Shown here in pieces: positions 16,645 through 25,285 of a stretch of 35,598 nucleotides of DNA (position 1 is the stretch's first letter; the number at the start of each line of letters is the position of its first letter). This DNA is from Pelagibius litoralis (GTDB taxonomy: Bacteria; Pseudomonadota; Alphaproteobacteria; Kiloniellales; DSM-21159). Under the pieces are notes generated by a model. It was not told where the DNA came from and ran no database searches. It saw only the letters and a list, made by a program, of their open reading frames with translations. The position numbers and the translations under genes were made by a program. The stretch covers positions 1 to 35,598 of the forward strand of contig JARFRB010000052.1 in the NCBI GenBank assembly GCA_029287455.1, written 5' to 3'.

Positions 16645-16795
16645 CGCATTTGCGAAAAGCCGGGTCTAAAACCATTGAACCTAGCCAAAATGCGGGCTGG
16701 ACGAAGCGGCGAGCCGCTGTCACTCTCTGCCCAGATGACCTCGTCAGGCGCGAGTCGCCACGCGGATTAGAAGACTGTCCCCCTGGAGGACCGCG

Positions 16796-17557
16796 ATGAC
16801 CTATTGCCTTGGTATCACGCTTCGCGAGGGTCTGATTTGCCTAGCCGATGGGCGGGTCACCAGCGGCAATCAGGTCTCGAACGCACGCAAGGCAACGCTG
16901 CACGGGCCGTCCGGCCGCCAGATCGCGATCATGACTTCGGGCTTGCGGTCGCTCAGGGACAAGACCCTGGCCTACATGGATCGCGCGCAGAGGAAAGACC
17001 GGCCCTCGGGCTTCACCACCATGCTCGAGGCGGTTGGGGCCTACGCCAAGGCGCTTCGGCAAGTGGCCGAAGAGGACCGGGAATTCCTGGCCCACTCGGA
17101 TCTGGCCTTCAATCTGCACGCGGTGGTGGCCGGCCGCCTGCCGGAGGACTACGCGCCCTCCATGTTCCTGGTCTATCCGGAAGGCAACTGGATCGAGGTG
17201 GACGAGCGCACGCCATACCTTTCCATTGGCGCGACGACCTATGGCAAGCCGATTCTCGACCGCGCCCTGACCTACGACACCTCGATGTCGACGGCTTTGA
17301 AGCTCGCCTACCTCTCGTTCGATTCGACGCGGTTTAGCTCGGCCGACGTCGGCTACCCCATCGACCTTCTCACCTATTCCGCCGCCGACGAGCAATGGCG
17401 CGAGGCGCAATACGACTACGACGACCTGCGCGAACAGCGGAATTGGTGGAACGAACACATCACGGACCTGGCCGCGCGTATGCCCGACGGCCCCTGGCTC
17501 GAAACCCTGGTGCCTGGCGCCAATGGCGCCATCCCGCTGCGCCGGATCAAGGATTGA
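16796..17557 (+). CDS. Proteasome-type protease (Anbu/BPH-like)
   Basis: The 253-residue protein resembles the bacterial proteasome homologue Anbu. It starts MTYCLGITLREGLICLADGR: removing Met would expose a catalytic N-terminal Thr, with Asp17 (ADGR) and a Lys in NARKATLH placed like the Thr/Asp/Lys set of proteasome beta subunits. Further family-like segments are AIMTSGLRSLRDKTLAYM and YLSIGATTYGKPILDRAL. GGAGG lies 6-7 nt before the ATG. Known Anbu genes often sit with a transglutaminase-like protein, an ATP-grasp protein and an alpha-E protein; none is beside it here, where the neighbours are a phasin and a lipoprotein. Proteolytic activity is inferred; Anbu substrates are not settled. 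Confidence 0.85.
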   Translation: MTYCLGITLREGLICLADGRVTSGNQVSNARKATLHGPSGRQIAIMTSGLRSLRDKTLAYMDRAQRKDRPSGFTTMLEAVGAYAKALRQVAEEDREFLAHSDLAFNLHAVVAGRLPEDYAPSMFLVYPEGNWIEVDERTPYLSIGATTYGKPILDRALTYDTSMSTALKLAYLSFDSTRFSSADVGYPIDLLTYSAADEQWREAQYDYDDLREQRNWWNEHITDLAARMPDGPWLETLVPGANGAIPLRRIKD

Positions 17558-17593
17558 GCCGGCGCGAGTCGTGACCTGGCGTGCAGCCCAGCG

Positions 17594-18340
17594 CTAGAAG
17601 GGCGCGAAGATATCCCGCAGCCCGTTTTCCCCGACTGTCAATTCGAAATCGACTGTTTGCGTTCGATAGGCGCCCAGGCGGCCTTCCGGGCTGACTTCGA
17701 AGGGCGGATTGAAGGCGACACCCGTGCGATCGTTCTCCATCAACCACTTATAGAGCGGCAATTCCGGCAGGTCGGTGCTCGGATAGGCCCAGGCATAAAA
17801 GTACATTTGGCGTTCCCGGCACCCTACGGCCAAGAGATAGAAGGCGCGGGAATCCAGACGCAAGCCATCTGGGGCCGCGCCGAAGAAGCCGCTGCGCGCC
17901 AAGGCGTCCTCCAGTCCGGCGCGTTGTTGCGGCGAGAGTTCCCCACGCTCCGTCGTCCAGCGCCACGGCGCCAACGGGTCGTCCGAGGAAAGCCGCGCCA
18001 GGTTTGTTTCCTTCTGAACACGTGAGATCAGGTAAGCGCCGCCCCCAGCGTCGTCGACGACTTCATAGGCGCGAACCTGCTTCTGGTAGCGCGCGTTATA
18101 GACGAACCGGTAGCGAAGCAGGGCATCCCTGCCGCACTCAGCACGGATGTCGTCTCCGTTCAAGTAGCTGAACCATTGGGTTTTCTGTACCAGTGGCCTG
18201 TCCGGGCCGCCGCCCCGGTAGGCGCAGGCCCCAAGCAAACTAAATGCAATCCATAGTAGAGCGAGGCGCGCCAGGCTGGCCTTCGGGAAATGGCCAAGCA
18301 CGGCCCTCGAAAGAGGCGCGCCAAAGTTCGCATTGATCAT
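17594..18340 (-). CDS. Hypothetical lipoprotein
   Basis: I do not recognise this protein. I start it at ATG 18340 (248 residues) because AAGGA lies 8 nt upstream; an in-frame ATG at 18379 adds 13 residues and has a poorer AGGGG site. A hydrophobic stretch ending LLWIAFSLLGAC is a lipoprotein signal with a good lipobox, but its n-region is unusually long, so a later GTG at 18301 is possible. The mature part is soluble, mixed alpha/beta and rich in Tyr/Arg (RYRFVYNARYQKQVRAYEV, GCRERQMYFYAWAYP). It is convergent with the Anbu-like gene and divergent from dacA. It probably sits on the periplasmic side of a membrane. Confidence 0.7.
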   Translation of the reverse strand: MINANFGAPLSRAVLGHFPKASLARLALLWIAFSLLGACAYRGGGPDRPLVQKTQWFSYLNGDDIRAECGRDALLRYRFVYNARYQKQVRAYEVVDDAGGGAYLISRVQKETNLARLSSDDPLAPWRWTTERGELSPQQRAGLEDALARSGFFGAAPDGLRLDSRAFYLLAVGCRERQMYFYAWAYPSTDLPELPLYKWLMENDRTGVAFNPPFEVSPEGRLGAYRTQTVDFELTVGENGLRDIFAPF

Positions 18341-18462
18341 CCGAACGTCCTTTCGAACGAGCCTAATGGAGGGTGTCATCCTATACCCCTGGGACCTTTA
18401 CGAAAGCTCCGGATTGGCAAAAACTCTTGGTTGAAAATCAGGAAAAGCTTAATCAAACACGT

Positions 18463-18490
18463 TTACACTGGAGCGCGTAATGGCTAGAAT
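18463..18490 (+). promoter_or_regulatory. Promoter of the dacA-like gene
   Basis: TTTACA (18463-18468) and TAGAAT (18485-18490) are 16 bp apart; each matches five of six bases of the sigma-70 consensus. Transcription would start near 18497, leaving only about 6 nt before ATG 18503 but 39 nt before GTG 18536, which has AGGGGG at 18524-18529. This supports the GTG as the translation start. Confidence 0.65.
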
Positions 18491-18535
18491 CCTTTTGAGT
18501 TCATGTTCTTACGCGCCGATCTTAGGGGGATGGCT

Positions 18536-19762
18536 GTGCTTCGGGCGGTAATCAACGGATACATTGGTAGGCTTTTTGGAGTCGCCGTGGTCGCAATCGC
18601 CATGGCGGTTTGCCTAAACCCGGCTGAGGTTCACGCGAAATACGCCTCCATTGTGATCGATCTCGAGACCGGCCGGGTCCTCCACGAGAAGAACGCCGAC
18701 ACGCGCAACTATCCCGCCTCTCTCACGAAGATGATGACCCTTTACATGGTCTTCGAACGGCTCGAGCGGGGCAAGCTGACCCTTAACACCAAGATGAAGG
18801 TTTCGGCGCGGGCCGCCGGTATGGCGCCGTCAAAGCTGGGGCTGCGCAAGGGCCAGCACATCACCGTCAAGGATGCTGTCCTAGCCCTTGTGACCAAGTC
18901 GGCCAACGACGTCGCGGTTGTGGTGGCCGAGCATATCGGCGGGACGGAGATCGAATTCGCCCGCATGATGACCGACAAGGCCCACAAGCTGGGCATGTCG
19001 CGCACCACCTTCCGCAACGCGTCCGGCCTGCCGAACGCCAAGCAGCTCTCCACCGCGCGCGACATGGCGCGCCTGTCAGTCGCCATCATGCGGAACTATC
19101 CCGGGTACTACGGCTACTTCTCAAAGACGAGCTTTTCGTTCAACGGCCGCAAGTACAAGAACCACAATAACCTCTTGAAGAGATACAGCGGCACCGACGG
19201 CATCAAGACGGGCTACACCCAGGCCTCCGGCTTCAATCTCGCCGCCTCGGTCGTGCGCAACGGCCGGCGCCTGGTGGCCGTGGTCTTCGGCGGCAAGACC
19301 GCGCGTTCGCGCGACCGCCACATCATGGCGCTGCTCGACAAAGGCTTCTCGCAGGCCACCCGCATGGCCAGTGTGACCCCGCCGATCCCCGAGCCCAACC
19401 CCTCGCGCCAGGGCATCTCAATTGCCATGGCGGAAGGCAAGGTGAGCGACACGGCGGATATGGGCATCTCCCTCGTTTCGCCGGCGCGCGCGGAAACCGT
19501 CGTCGACGGCGGCTGGGCGGTGCAAGTGGGGGCGTTCAGAAGCGAGTCGCCGGCCGAGCGAATGGCGTTAGAGGCCGTAAACTCCCTCCCTGGGCTCTTG
19601 ACCCGCGATCAGGCCACGGTGGTCAAGTCCTCGAACGGCAAGGGCATTATGTTCCGCGCCCGGGTGATCGGCTTCACGCAGGAATCCGACGCTCGCGAGG
19701 CCTGCCGCCAGCTCTCCGCGAAGAAAACACCGTGCCTCGTGGTACGCCGCGACGCCGGCTGA
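18536..19762 (+). CDS. dacA: D-alanyl-D-alanine carboxypeptidase with SPOR domain (PBP5/6-like)
   Basis: This penicillin-binding protein trims the terminal D-Ala from peptidoglycan stem peptides. I start it at GTG 18536 (408 residues) for its AGGGGG site and the promoter position; ATGs at 18503 and 18530 are in frame. A signal peptide ends VHA before KYASIVIDL. The S11 peptidase motifs are complete: SLTK with Ser62 and Lys65, SAN (122-124) and KTG (224-226, KTGYT). In place of a PBP5-type C-terminal domain, a proline-rich linker leads to a SPOR domain (about 326-405, GGWAVQVGAFRSE onward). SPOR domains bind denuded glycan at the septum, so the enzyme is probably recruited to division sites. 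Confidence 0.93.
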   Translation: MLRAVINGYIGRLFGVAVVAIAMAVCLNPAEVHAKYASIVIDLETGRVLHEKNADTRNYPASLTKMMTLYMVFERLERGKLTLNTKMKVSARAAGMAPSKLGLRKGQHITVKDAVLALVTKSANDVAVVVAEHIGGTEIEFARMMTDKAHKLGMSRTTFRNASGLPNAKQLSTARDMARLSVAIMRNYPGYYGYFSKTSFSFNGRKYKNHNNLLKRYSGTDGIKTGYTQASGFNLAASVVRNGRRLVAVVFGGKTARSRDRHIMALLDKGFSQATRMASVTPPIPEPNPSRQGISIAMAEGKVSDTADMGISLVSPARAETVVDGGWAVQVGAFRSESPAERMALEAVNSLPGLLTRDQATVVKSSNGKGIMFRARVIGFTQESDAREACRQLSAKKTPCLVVRRDAG

Positions 19763-19817
19763 CCGCGCCTCCGCCGAAAAGTTAGGGTCCGGACATCCCC
19801 CGTTAGGAACGCTCGGG

Positions 19818-21206
19818 TTAGGCAGGAAGGCTCGGGGGCTCCAAGCCGCTGGCCTCAAGCTGCGCCCCTAGCGCCGCGACCAACCGCTTCAGTCCCGCGT
19901 CCGACTGCGACTCGCAGCGCGCGACCAGCACATCCTGTGTGTTCGAGGCGCGCAGCAGCCACCAGCCGTCTGCGTCGCGGACCCGCACCCCATCGATGCC
20001 ATCGACGTCGCTGCCCGCGGCTGTGAGGCGCTCCCGCACTTCCTCGATCACCGCTTTCTTGCGGTCTTCCGAACAGGGGAATCTCAGCTCGGGCGTGTTC
20101 ACCGCCGTCGGCAGGGAATCGCGGAACTCCGCAAGGCTGCCGCCCCAGGATTTCAAGGACGTCAGCAACCTGACCGCCGCGTAAAGCGCGTCGTCATAAC
20201 CATAGAACTTATCCGCGAAAAACAGGTGCGCGCTCATCTCGCCTGCGAAGGGGGACTGCGTCTCCTTCATCTTGGCCTTGATCAAGGAATGCCCGGTTTT
20301 CCACATCAGAGGCGTGCCGCCAAGCGCCGCGATACCGTCGAAGAGAACCTGGCTTGCCTTGACGTCGGCGATGATCGTCGCCCCCGGCCGCTCTTTCAGC
20401 ACGTCGCGCGCCATGAGCAGCATCAACTGATCGCCCCAAAGGATTCGGCCGAGCCCATCCACAGCACCTATCCGGTCGCCGTCCCCATCGAAGGCAATCC
20501 CCAAATCGCAGCCCTTGTCCGCCACCATGGCCTGGAGCTGGACCAGGTTCGCGGGCACAGTCGGATCCGGATGATGACTCGGAAAGGTTCCGTCGATGGT
20601 TTCGTTCAGCAAGAAATGCTGCCCGGGAAGACGCTCGGTCAACCGCCGCATCGCGTCGCCCGCGGCACCGTTTCCGGCATCCCAAGCGACCTTGAGATTG
20701 TCCGGCCCGTCGAAGTCCTGCAGCAGCCGCTCGATGTAGCGCTCCATGAGATCGTGACGGCGCGCGCTGCCCTCGCCAACCGCGTAGTCGCCCTTTGCGG
20801 CAATCCGGCCCAATTCTTGGATCTGCTCTCCATAGACGGCCGATTTGCCCAGCATCAGCTTGAAGCCATTGTACTCGGGCGGATTGTGCGAGCCGGTGAT
20901 CATAATACCACCGTCCGCGTCGAGCTCATGGACCGCGAAGTAGAGCAGCGGCGTAGGCCCGAGACCTACCCGCTCCACCCGCAAGCCCGTGGATTGAAGC
21001 CCCTCGACCACCGCCGCTTCCATGTCCGGCGAGGACAAGCGCCCGTCGTAGCCTACGCAAGCACTCTGCCCCCCGGAATTCCGGATCATGGTGCCGAAGG
21101 CCATCGCCAAGGCGCGCGCGTCCTCGGTCGAAAGAGTCTCGCCAACAACGCCACGGGCGTCGTACTCCCTCAGAAGGGTCGGATGGAACACATGCGCTTC
21201 GCTCAT
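19818..21206 (-). CDS. Phosphomannomutase/phosphoglucomutase
   Basis: This 462-residue alpha-D-phosphohexomutase interconverts mannose or glucose 6- and 1-phosphates. Four family motifs are intact: the phosphoserine loop TGSHNP (104-109, Ser106), the Mg site DGDGDR (240-245), the sugar-specificity loop GEMSAH (322-327) and the phosphate-binding RASNTQ near the C terminus. GEMSAH is the form found in bifunctional AlgC/ManB-type PMM/PGM rather than glucosamine mutase. It is the third gene of galU-ugd-mutase, 15 bp after ugd, so it probably supplies sugar phosphates to the same nucleotide-sugar pathway. The choice between mannose and glucose as main substrate is open. Confidence 0.93.
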   Translation of the reverse strand: MSEAHVFHPTLLREYDARGVVGETLSTEDARALAMAFGTMIRNSGGQSACVGYDGRLSSPDMEAAVVEGLQSTGLRVERVGLGPTPLLYFAVHELDADGGIMITGSHNPPEYNGFKLMLGKSAVYGEQIQELGRIAAKGDYAVGEGSARRHDLMERYIERLLQDFDGPDNLKVAWDAGNGAAGDAMRRLTERLPGQHFLLNETIDGTFPSHHPDPTVPANLVQLQAMVADKGCDLGIAFDGDGDRIGAVDGLGRILWGDQLMLLMARDVLKERPGATIIADVKASQVLFDGIAALGGTPLMWKTGHSLIKAKMKETQSPFAGEMSAHLFFADKFYGYDDALYAAVRLLTSLKSWGGSLAEFRDSLPTAVNTPELRFPCSEDRKKAVIEEVRERLTAAGSDVDGIDGVRVRDADGWWLLRASNTQDVLVARCESQSDAGLKRLVAALGAQLEASGLEPPSLPA

Positions 21207-21221
21207 GACAGGCCGCGACCC

Positions 21222-22604
21222 CTATTCCGCTGGGCCGCGCGCGGTCGCGGCGTCCTGGACGAGCCGTATCTGGCTTTTGCCGCCGCTCGTCGGCCGGCCT
21301 ATGGAGGCGTAGTGGAAGCCCGCGCTGGACATCTCCTCCGGCTTATAGACGTTCCGCAAATCCACCATCGCCGGAGACTTCATGAGAGACTTGGCCTTGT
21401 CCAGGTCGAGGTTCCGGAAGGCGTTCCACTCTGTGATGAGCACGATGCAGTCCGCGTCCTCCATGGTGGCGTAGGCGTCCTCGCACCACACAACGTCCGG
21501 CAGCAGCTCCTTGGCCTCCGGCATTCCTTCCGGATCATAAGCCCTGACGGTAGCCCCCGCGCCCTGGAGAGCGGGCACGATCGTCAACGAGGGCGCGTCG
21601 CGCATGTCGTCCGTATTCGGCTTAAAGGTCAGGCCCAAGACGGAAACGGTCTTGCCTTCCAGGCTGCCGCCGCAATGCTCGATTACCTTTTCGGCCATAG
21701 CCAGCTTGCGGGCATCGTTCGCGTCCACGACACTTTCCACAATACTGACCGGGCAGCCCGCCTCCTGGGCGGTGCGAACCAAGGCCAGGGTGTCCTTAGG
21801 AAAGCAAGAGCCGCCGTAGCCGGGCCCGGCATGCAGGAATTTCGATCCGATGCGCCTGTCCAGCCCGATGCCCTTGGCCACTTGCTGCACGTCGGCGGCA
21901 ACCCGCTCGCAGAGGTCCGCCATTTCATTGATGAACGTGATCTTGGTCGCAAGGAAGGCGTTCGCCGCGTACTTCGTCAATTCGGCGGTTTCCAGCGAGG
22001 TGAAGAGGATGGGCGTCTCGTTGAGGAACAAAGGCCGGTAAAGCGCGCGCAACACCGCTTGAGCCGGCTCCGTCGAAGTCCCGATAACCACCCGGTCCGG
22101 GCGCATGAAATCGCTAATCGCGGAGCCTTCGCGCAAGAATTCTGGATTGGAGGCCACATCGAAATCCCGGCCCTCCGAAAGATCGGGACGCGCGGACGCG
22201 ATCGCGGCACTGACCTTGCGGCCGGTGCCGACGGGAACGGTCGATTTGGTGACCACCACGCAGTAGCCGCTCATGGCACGCCCGACTTCCTCGGCGGCCG
22301 AAAGGACGAAAGAGAGATCCGCATGCCCGTCGCCGCGCCGCGAAGGCGTTCCGACCGCGATGAAAACCGCGTCCGCCCCGCGCACCGCCTCGGCCAAATC
22401 GGTGGTGAAGGACAGGCGCCCCGCCGCTGCGTTGCTGGCGACCAAGGTATCGAGTCCAGGTTCATAGATCGGAATCTCGCCGGCTTTGAGACGCTCGATC
22501 TTGCTTGCATCCTTGTCGACGCAAACCACTTCCGTGCCGAATTCGGAGAAGCAGGCTCCAGAAACCAAGCCCACATACCCCGTGCCGATCATCGCGATCC
22601 GCAT
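21222..22604 (-). CDS. ugd: UDP-glucose 6-dehydrogenase
   Basis: The enzyme oxidises UDP-glucose to UDP-glucuronate with two NAD+, a precursor for acidic exopolysaccharides. The 460 residues show the N-terminal Rossmann motif GTGYVG (7-12), AVGTPS (83-88), the conserved TKSTVPVGT (119-127) and SNPEFLREGSAISDF (152-166) segments, and the catalytic GPGYGGSCFPKD with Cys267, followed by the C-terminal UDP-binding domain (NTDDMRDAPS). It lies between galU, 43 bp upstream, and the mutase, 15 bp downstream, all on the minus strand. The UDP-glucuronate could also be used for lipid A or capsule. Confidence 0.95.
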   Translation of the reverse strand: MRIAMIGTGYVGLVSGACFSEFGTEVVCVDKDASKIERLKAGEIPIYEPGLDTLVASNAAAGRLSFTTDLAEAVRGADAVFIAVGTPSRRGDGHADLSFVLSAAEEVGRAMSGYCVVVTKSTVPVGTGRKVSAAIASARPDLSEGRDFDVASNPEFLREGSAISDFMRPDRVVIGTSTEPAQAVLRALYRPLFLNETPILFTSLETAELTKYAANAFLATKITFINEMADLCERVAADVQQVAKGIGLDRRIGSKFLHAGPGYGGSCFPKDTLALVRTAQEAGCPVSIVESVVDANDARKLAMAEKVIEHCGGSLEGKTVSVLGLTFKPNTDDMRDAPSLTIVPALQGAGATVRAYDPEGMPEAKELLPDVVWCEDAYATMEDADCIVLITEWNAFRNLDLDKAKSLMKSPAMVDLRNVYKPEEMSSAGFHYASIGRPTSGGKSQIRLVQDAATARGPAE

Positions 22605-22647
22605 GTCGATCTCCTCGCTTGAGACTAAGCCCTATCGGGCAAACCAT

Positions 22648-23556
22648 TCAGGAAGACGAAACGCGGCGAGTCTCTCTTGAAATAAGCCCCGCGTAGCGTT
22701 CGATGATTTCCGCCATATCCGCGCCTAGGTCAGGGCGCTGCAAGGCGAAAGCCACGTTCGCTTCCAAGAAACCTTCTTTGCTGCCGCAGTCGAACCGGGT
22801 GCCCTCGAAACGCAGACCATTGAAGGGGACTTCGCCAATGGTCCGGCTCATGGCATCGGTCAGCTGAATTTCGTCTCCAGCCCCCCTCTCCTGCCGGTCA
22901 AGTTCCCGGAAGACCTCGGGCTGCAACACATAGCGCCCGATAATCGACAAGGTGGACGGCGCATCCGCGGGATCCGGCTTCTCGACCAGCCCCTGGGCCT
23001 CGGCAATCCTGCCATCGTCGTGAATCACATCGAGAATGCCGTAGCGATGGGTTTGATCGCGCGGCACGTCCATCACGGCAACAACGTTGCCGCCGACTTC
23101 ATTGTAAACCTCGACCATCTGCGCAAGACAGGGTTCCTCCGCCATGACCAGGTCGTCGGCCAGAAGGACGGCGAAAGGCTCGTCCCCAACCAGGTGGCGC
23201 GCGCACCACACGGCATGGCCGAGGCCGAGAGGCTCTTGCTGGCGCGTGTAGGCAACCTGCCCTGGCTCCAGCATGGAAGAGCGCATCAAATCGAGCAACT
23301 CGTACTTGCCACGGGATTCGAGGGTTTGCTCCAGCTCGGTGGAGTTGTCGAAGTGGTCCTCGATCGCACTCTTGCCACGGCCCGTAACGAAGATGAACTC
23401 TTCCACGCCCGCCGCGCGGGCCTCTTCAAGAGCGTACTGAATCAAAGGCTTATCGACGACAGGCAGCATTTCCTTCGGCATCGCCTTGGTCGCGGGCAGA
23501 AACCGCGTGCCCAAGCCGCCTACGGGAAATATGGCCTTCCGAATGGGTTTCTTCAT
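22648..23556 (-). CDS. galU: UTP--glucose-1-phosphate uridylyltransferase
   Basis: GalU makes UDP-glucose from glucose-1-phosphate and UTP. I start it at ATG 23556 (MKKPIRKAIFPVGGLGTRFLP; 302 residues), as in the family; a longer in-frame start at 23622 adds 22 residues unlike any GalU. The nucleotide-binding GGLGTRFLPATKAMPKEMLPVVDKP, the HAVWCARHLVGDEPFAVLLADDL region and the VEKP motif are all present. As the product is the substrate of the next gene (ugd), the arrangement is a working UDP-glucuronate module. Confidence 0.96.
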   Translation of the reverse strand: MKKPIRKAIFPVGGLGTRFLPATKAMPKEMLPVVDKPLIQYALEEARAAGVEEFIFVTGRGKSAIEDHFDNSTELEQTLESRGKYELLDLMRSSMLEPGQVAYTRQQEPLGLGHAVWCARHLVGDEPFAVLLADDLVMAEEPCLAQMVEVYNEVGGNVVAVMDVPRDQTHRYGILDVIHDDGRIAEAQGLVEKPDPADAPSTLSIIGRYVLQPEVFRELDRQERGAGDEIQLTDAMSRTIGEVPFNGLRFEGTRFDCGSKEGFLEANVAFALQRPDLGADMAEIIERYAGLISRETRRVSSS

Positions 23557-23659
23557 GAGCGCAAGCCAACCCCTAGTCTTTGGAGACGGCCTTGGTGTGC
23601 CACAGAAGCCACCCATCCACAACAGTCGCCTAGGGCTATGAATCGGTCATCCCAGCGGT

Positions 23660-24403
23660 TTAACCCAAACGGTCTAGAAGCAAGTCCTTGGCTTCATTGA
23701 TTTTTGCGGCCAGATAGTTCGACCCGCCCCGGTCCGGATGGTGCTGGGACATTAATCGGCGATGGGCAGCGCGGATTTCCTTTGCGCTGGCGCCGGGATT
23801 GAGACCCAGGATTTCGTAGGCCTCCTCGACCCCCATTGATGTGTCGCGAGGCGCCGCTCCCCAGCCACGTCCGGCGCTTTCCCGCTCGCCGCCGTCGTGC
23901 GTATGGCCTGCGGCGGCGCGCCAGTCCGTTCCGTGTGCCCGGTCCAAATAGGCTTCCAATACGTCAGCCGACTGCTCATCCTCCGCGCGGCAATCGCGCC
24001 AGAGCTCGATCAGGTCGTTCTCGTCCAGTTCGTCGAGGCGCGAACCCTTAAAGCGCCCTTCGCGGACCACGCCCGTCATACCGCCGGTATCGTGATCCAA
24101 GGTCATGCGCAAGAAGCGGGTTTCGACCGTTGAGCTTTGCCCAGGCGTGGGCCCCACCGCGGCCTTAAGGCGCCCCAGCAAGGGTCCGGCCCGCAGGAGC
24201 AGCGGAATCAGGAGCGGCAAGGCGAAGGCCGCCAGGAACTTGGCGCCTCCCCACAGCATGATGAACACCAAGGCGATGCCCAGAAGCGCCAAGACCCAGC
24301 GCAGGGCCGCGATCACCGCCTTCGGATCGGCCCCGAGGAACCAGCGAAGCAGGACGACGCAGGCCACGAGCAGCGCCAATCCGAGTATGAAATAGGCGAT
24401 CAC
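23660..24403 (-). CDS. Membrane-anchored J-domain protein
   Basis: The 247-residue protein has two or three N-terminal transmembrane helices (about 2-23, 35-50 and 54-72), a soluble linker and a C-terminal J domain (193-247) with the HPD motif at 222-224 (HHPDRGGSNYLAAKINEAKDLLL). J domains stimulate DnaK ATPase, so it should recruit DnaK to the membrane. The C-terminal placement resembles the TIM14/DjlA-like type and there is no Gly/Phe or zinc region as in DnaJ. It lies between galU and the VWA gene on the same strand; the link to either is unknown. Confidence 0.85.
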   Translation of the reverse strand: MIAYFILGLALLVACVVLLRWFLGADPKAVIAALRWVLALLGIALVFIMLWGGAKFLAAFALPLLIPLLLRAGPLLGRLKAAVGPTPGQSSTVETRFLRMTLDHDTGGMTGVVREGRFKGSRLDELDENDLIELWRDCRAEDEQSADVLEAYLDRAHGTDWRAAAGHTHDGGERESAGRGWGAAPRDTSMGVEEAYEILGLNPGASAKEIRAAHRRLMSQHHPDRGGSNYLAAKINEAKDLLLDRLG

Positions 24404-24434
24404 GGAATCGCTCCCTCGCGGTGCCCGAACGGCC

Positions 24435-25148
24435 TCACCTTAGCTGATGGGTCAATTGCAGAGCGGCCCCCCCGCGCCTGCGGGAGAAATCCGCCAAGGC
24501 CTTACGGCCGCCAGCGGCGTAGACCGCCACCGCCGAAAGCAAATCGCGCAGCTGCCGCGCGGATCCGGCGTCGAAGCTGCAGCAAGCGCCGCCGGACAGG
24601 CGGGCGATCTGCTCGAAGGCGCGGCGTGCTATGGGATCTCCGCCCTCGTGAAAGATGAAGCATGGCAGACCCAGCAGCCCTAATTGCCCCGCCAAATGCC
24701 CGAGGGCATCGATGTCCTCCTCCATGGCGTCGCCAACGAAGACAAGGGCGTTTACCTTCCGCGCCTTGGTTTCCGAGGCGGCATGTTTCAGAACCCGCTC
24801 GATTTGGGTTTTCCCAGCTAGGCAAAACACGCTGGTCATGGCCTTGAGGAGCCCCTTGGGCTCGCTATGCCACTTGCTCGCCTTGCATTCGCCGAAGCCA
24901 CGATAAAAGACAAGCTGAACGTCAAGCCCCCCCAAGACGGCGGTTTCCTGAAACATCTCAGCTTGAATGTGGGTTGCCCGGTCCCAGGTCGGCTGTCGGC
25001 TCGCGGTCGCGTCCATCGCGAAAATGAGGCGGCCTCTGGCACCAGACGCCTTGCCGCTTGGCTTGATCGCCGCGACTTTGCGCAGAAAATCGTCGACCTC
25101 GCCGCGCGCCGAGGCTTTCTCGCTCGGAAGCTTTTGCTTATCCGTCAT
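24435..25148 (-). CDS. VWA-domain protein of unknown function
   Basis: The 237-residue protein looks like a stand-alone von Willebrand factor A domain. A charged N-terminal tail is followed by a strand and metal site, RLIFAMDATAS (Asp46-x-Thr48-x-Ser50, with Thr in place of the usual first Ser). A possible MIDAS Thr lies at 114 (AGKTQIERVL) and an Asp at 140 (ALVFVGDAMEED). There is no signal peptide or membrane segment, so it is probably cytoplasmic. It is flanked by the J-domain gene (31 bp downstream) and mipZ (137 bp upstream). A metal-dependent protein-binding role is the general expectation for VWA domains. Confidence 0.72.
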   Translation of the reverse strand: MTDKQKLPSEKASARGEVDDFLRKVAAIKPSGKASGARGRLIFAMDATASRQPTWDRATHIQAEMFQETAVLGGLDVQLVFYRGFGECKASKWHSEPKGLLKAMTSVFCLAGKTQIERVLKHAASETKARKVNALVFVGDAMEEDIDALGHLAGQLGLLGLPCFIFHEGGDPIARRAFEQIARLSGGACCSFDAGSARQLRDLLSAVAVYAAGGRKALADFSRRRGGAALQLTHQLR

Positions 25149-25285
25149 GGACTGTGGCTCCGGCCCTTCGCGCCTTCCATGATAATCGTCTTCATATCAT
25201 AGAAATAGGGCGAGGGGTGGCGAGGTGCCAGCCCGCTGCCCCGCGGATCCGGCCGTATGCTTGGGCTTCCGGCGCCTTCGCACGG

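Noticed and set aside
20226-22622. A 798-codon open frame on the plus strand
   Set aside because: It is antisense to the mutase and ugd genes, which carry intact catalytic motifs; GC-rich codon bias leaves the opposite frame open, and its translation has no recognisable domain.
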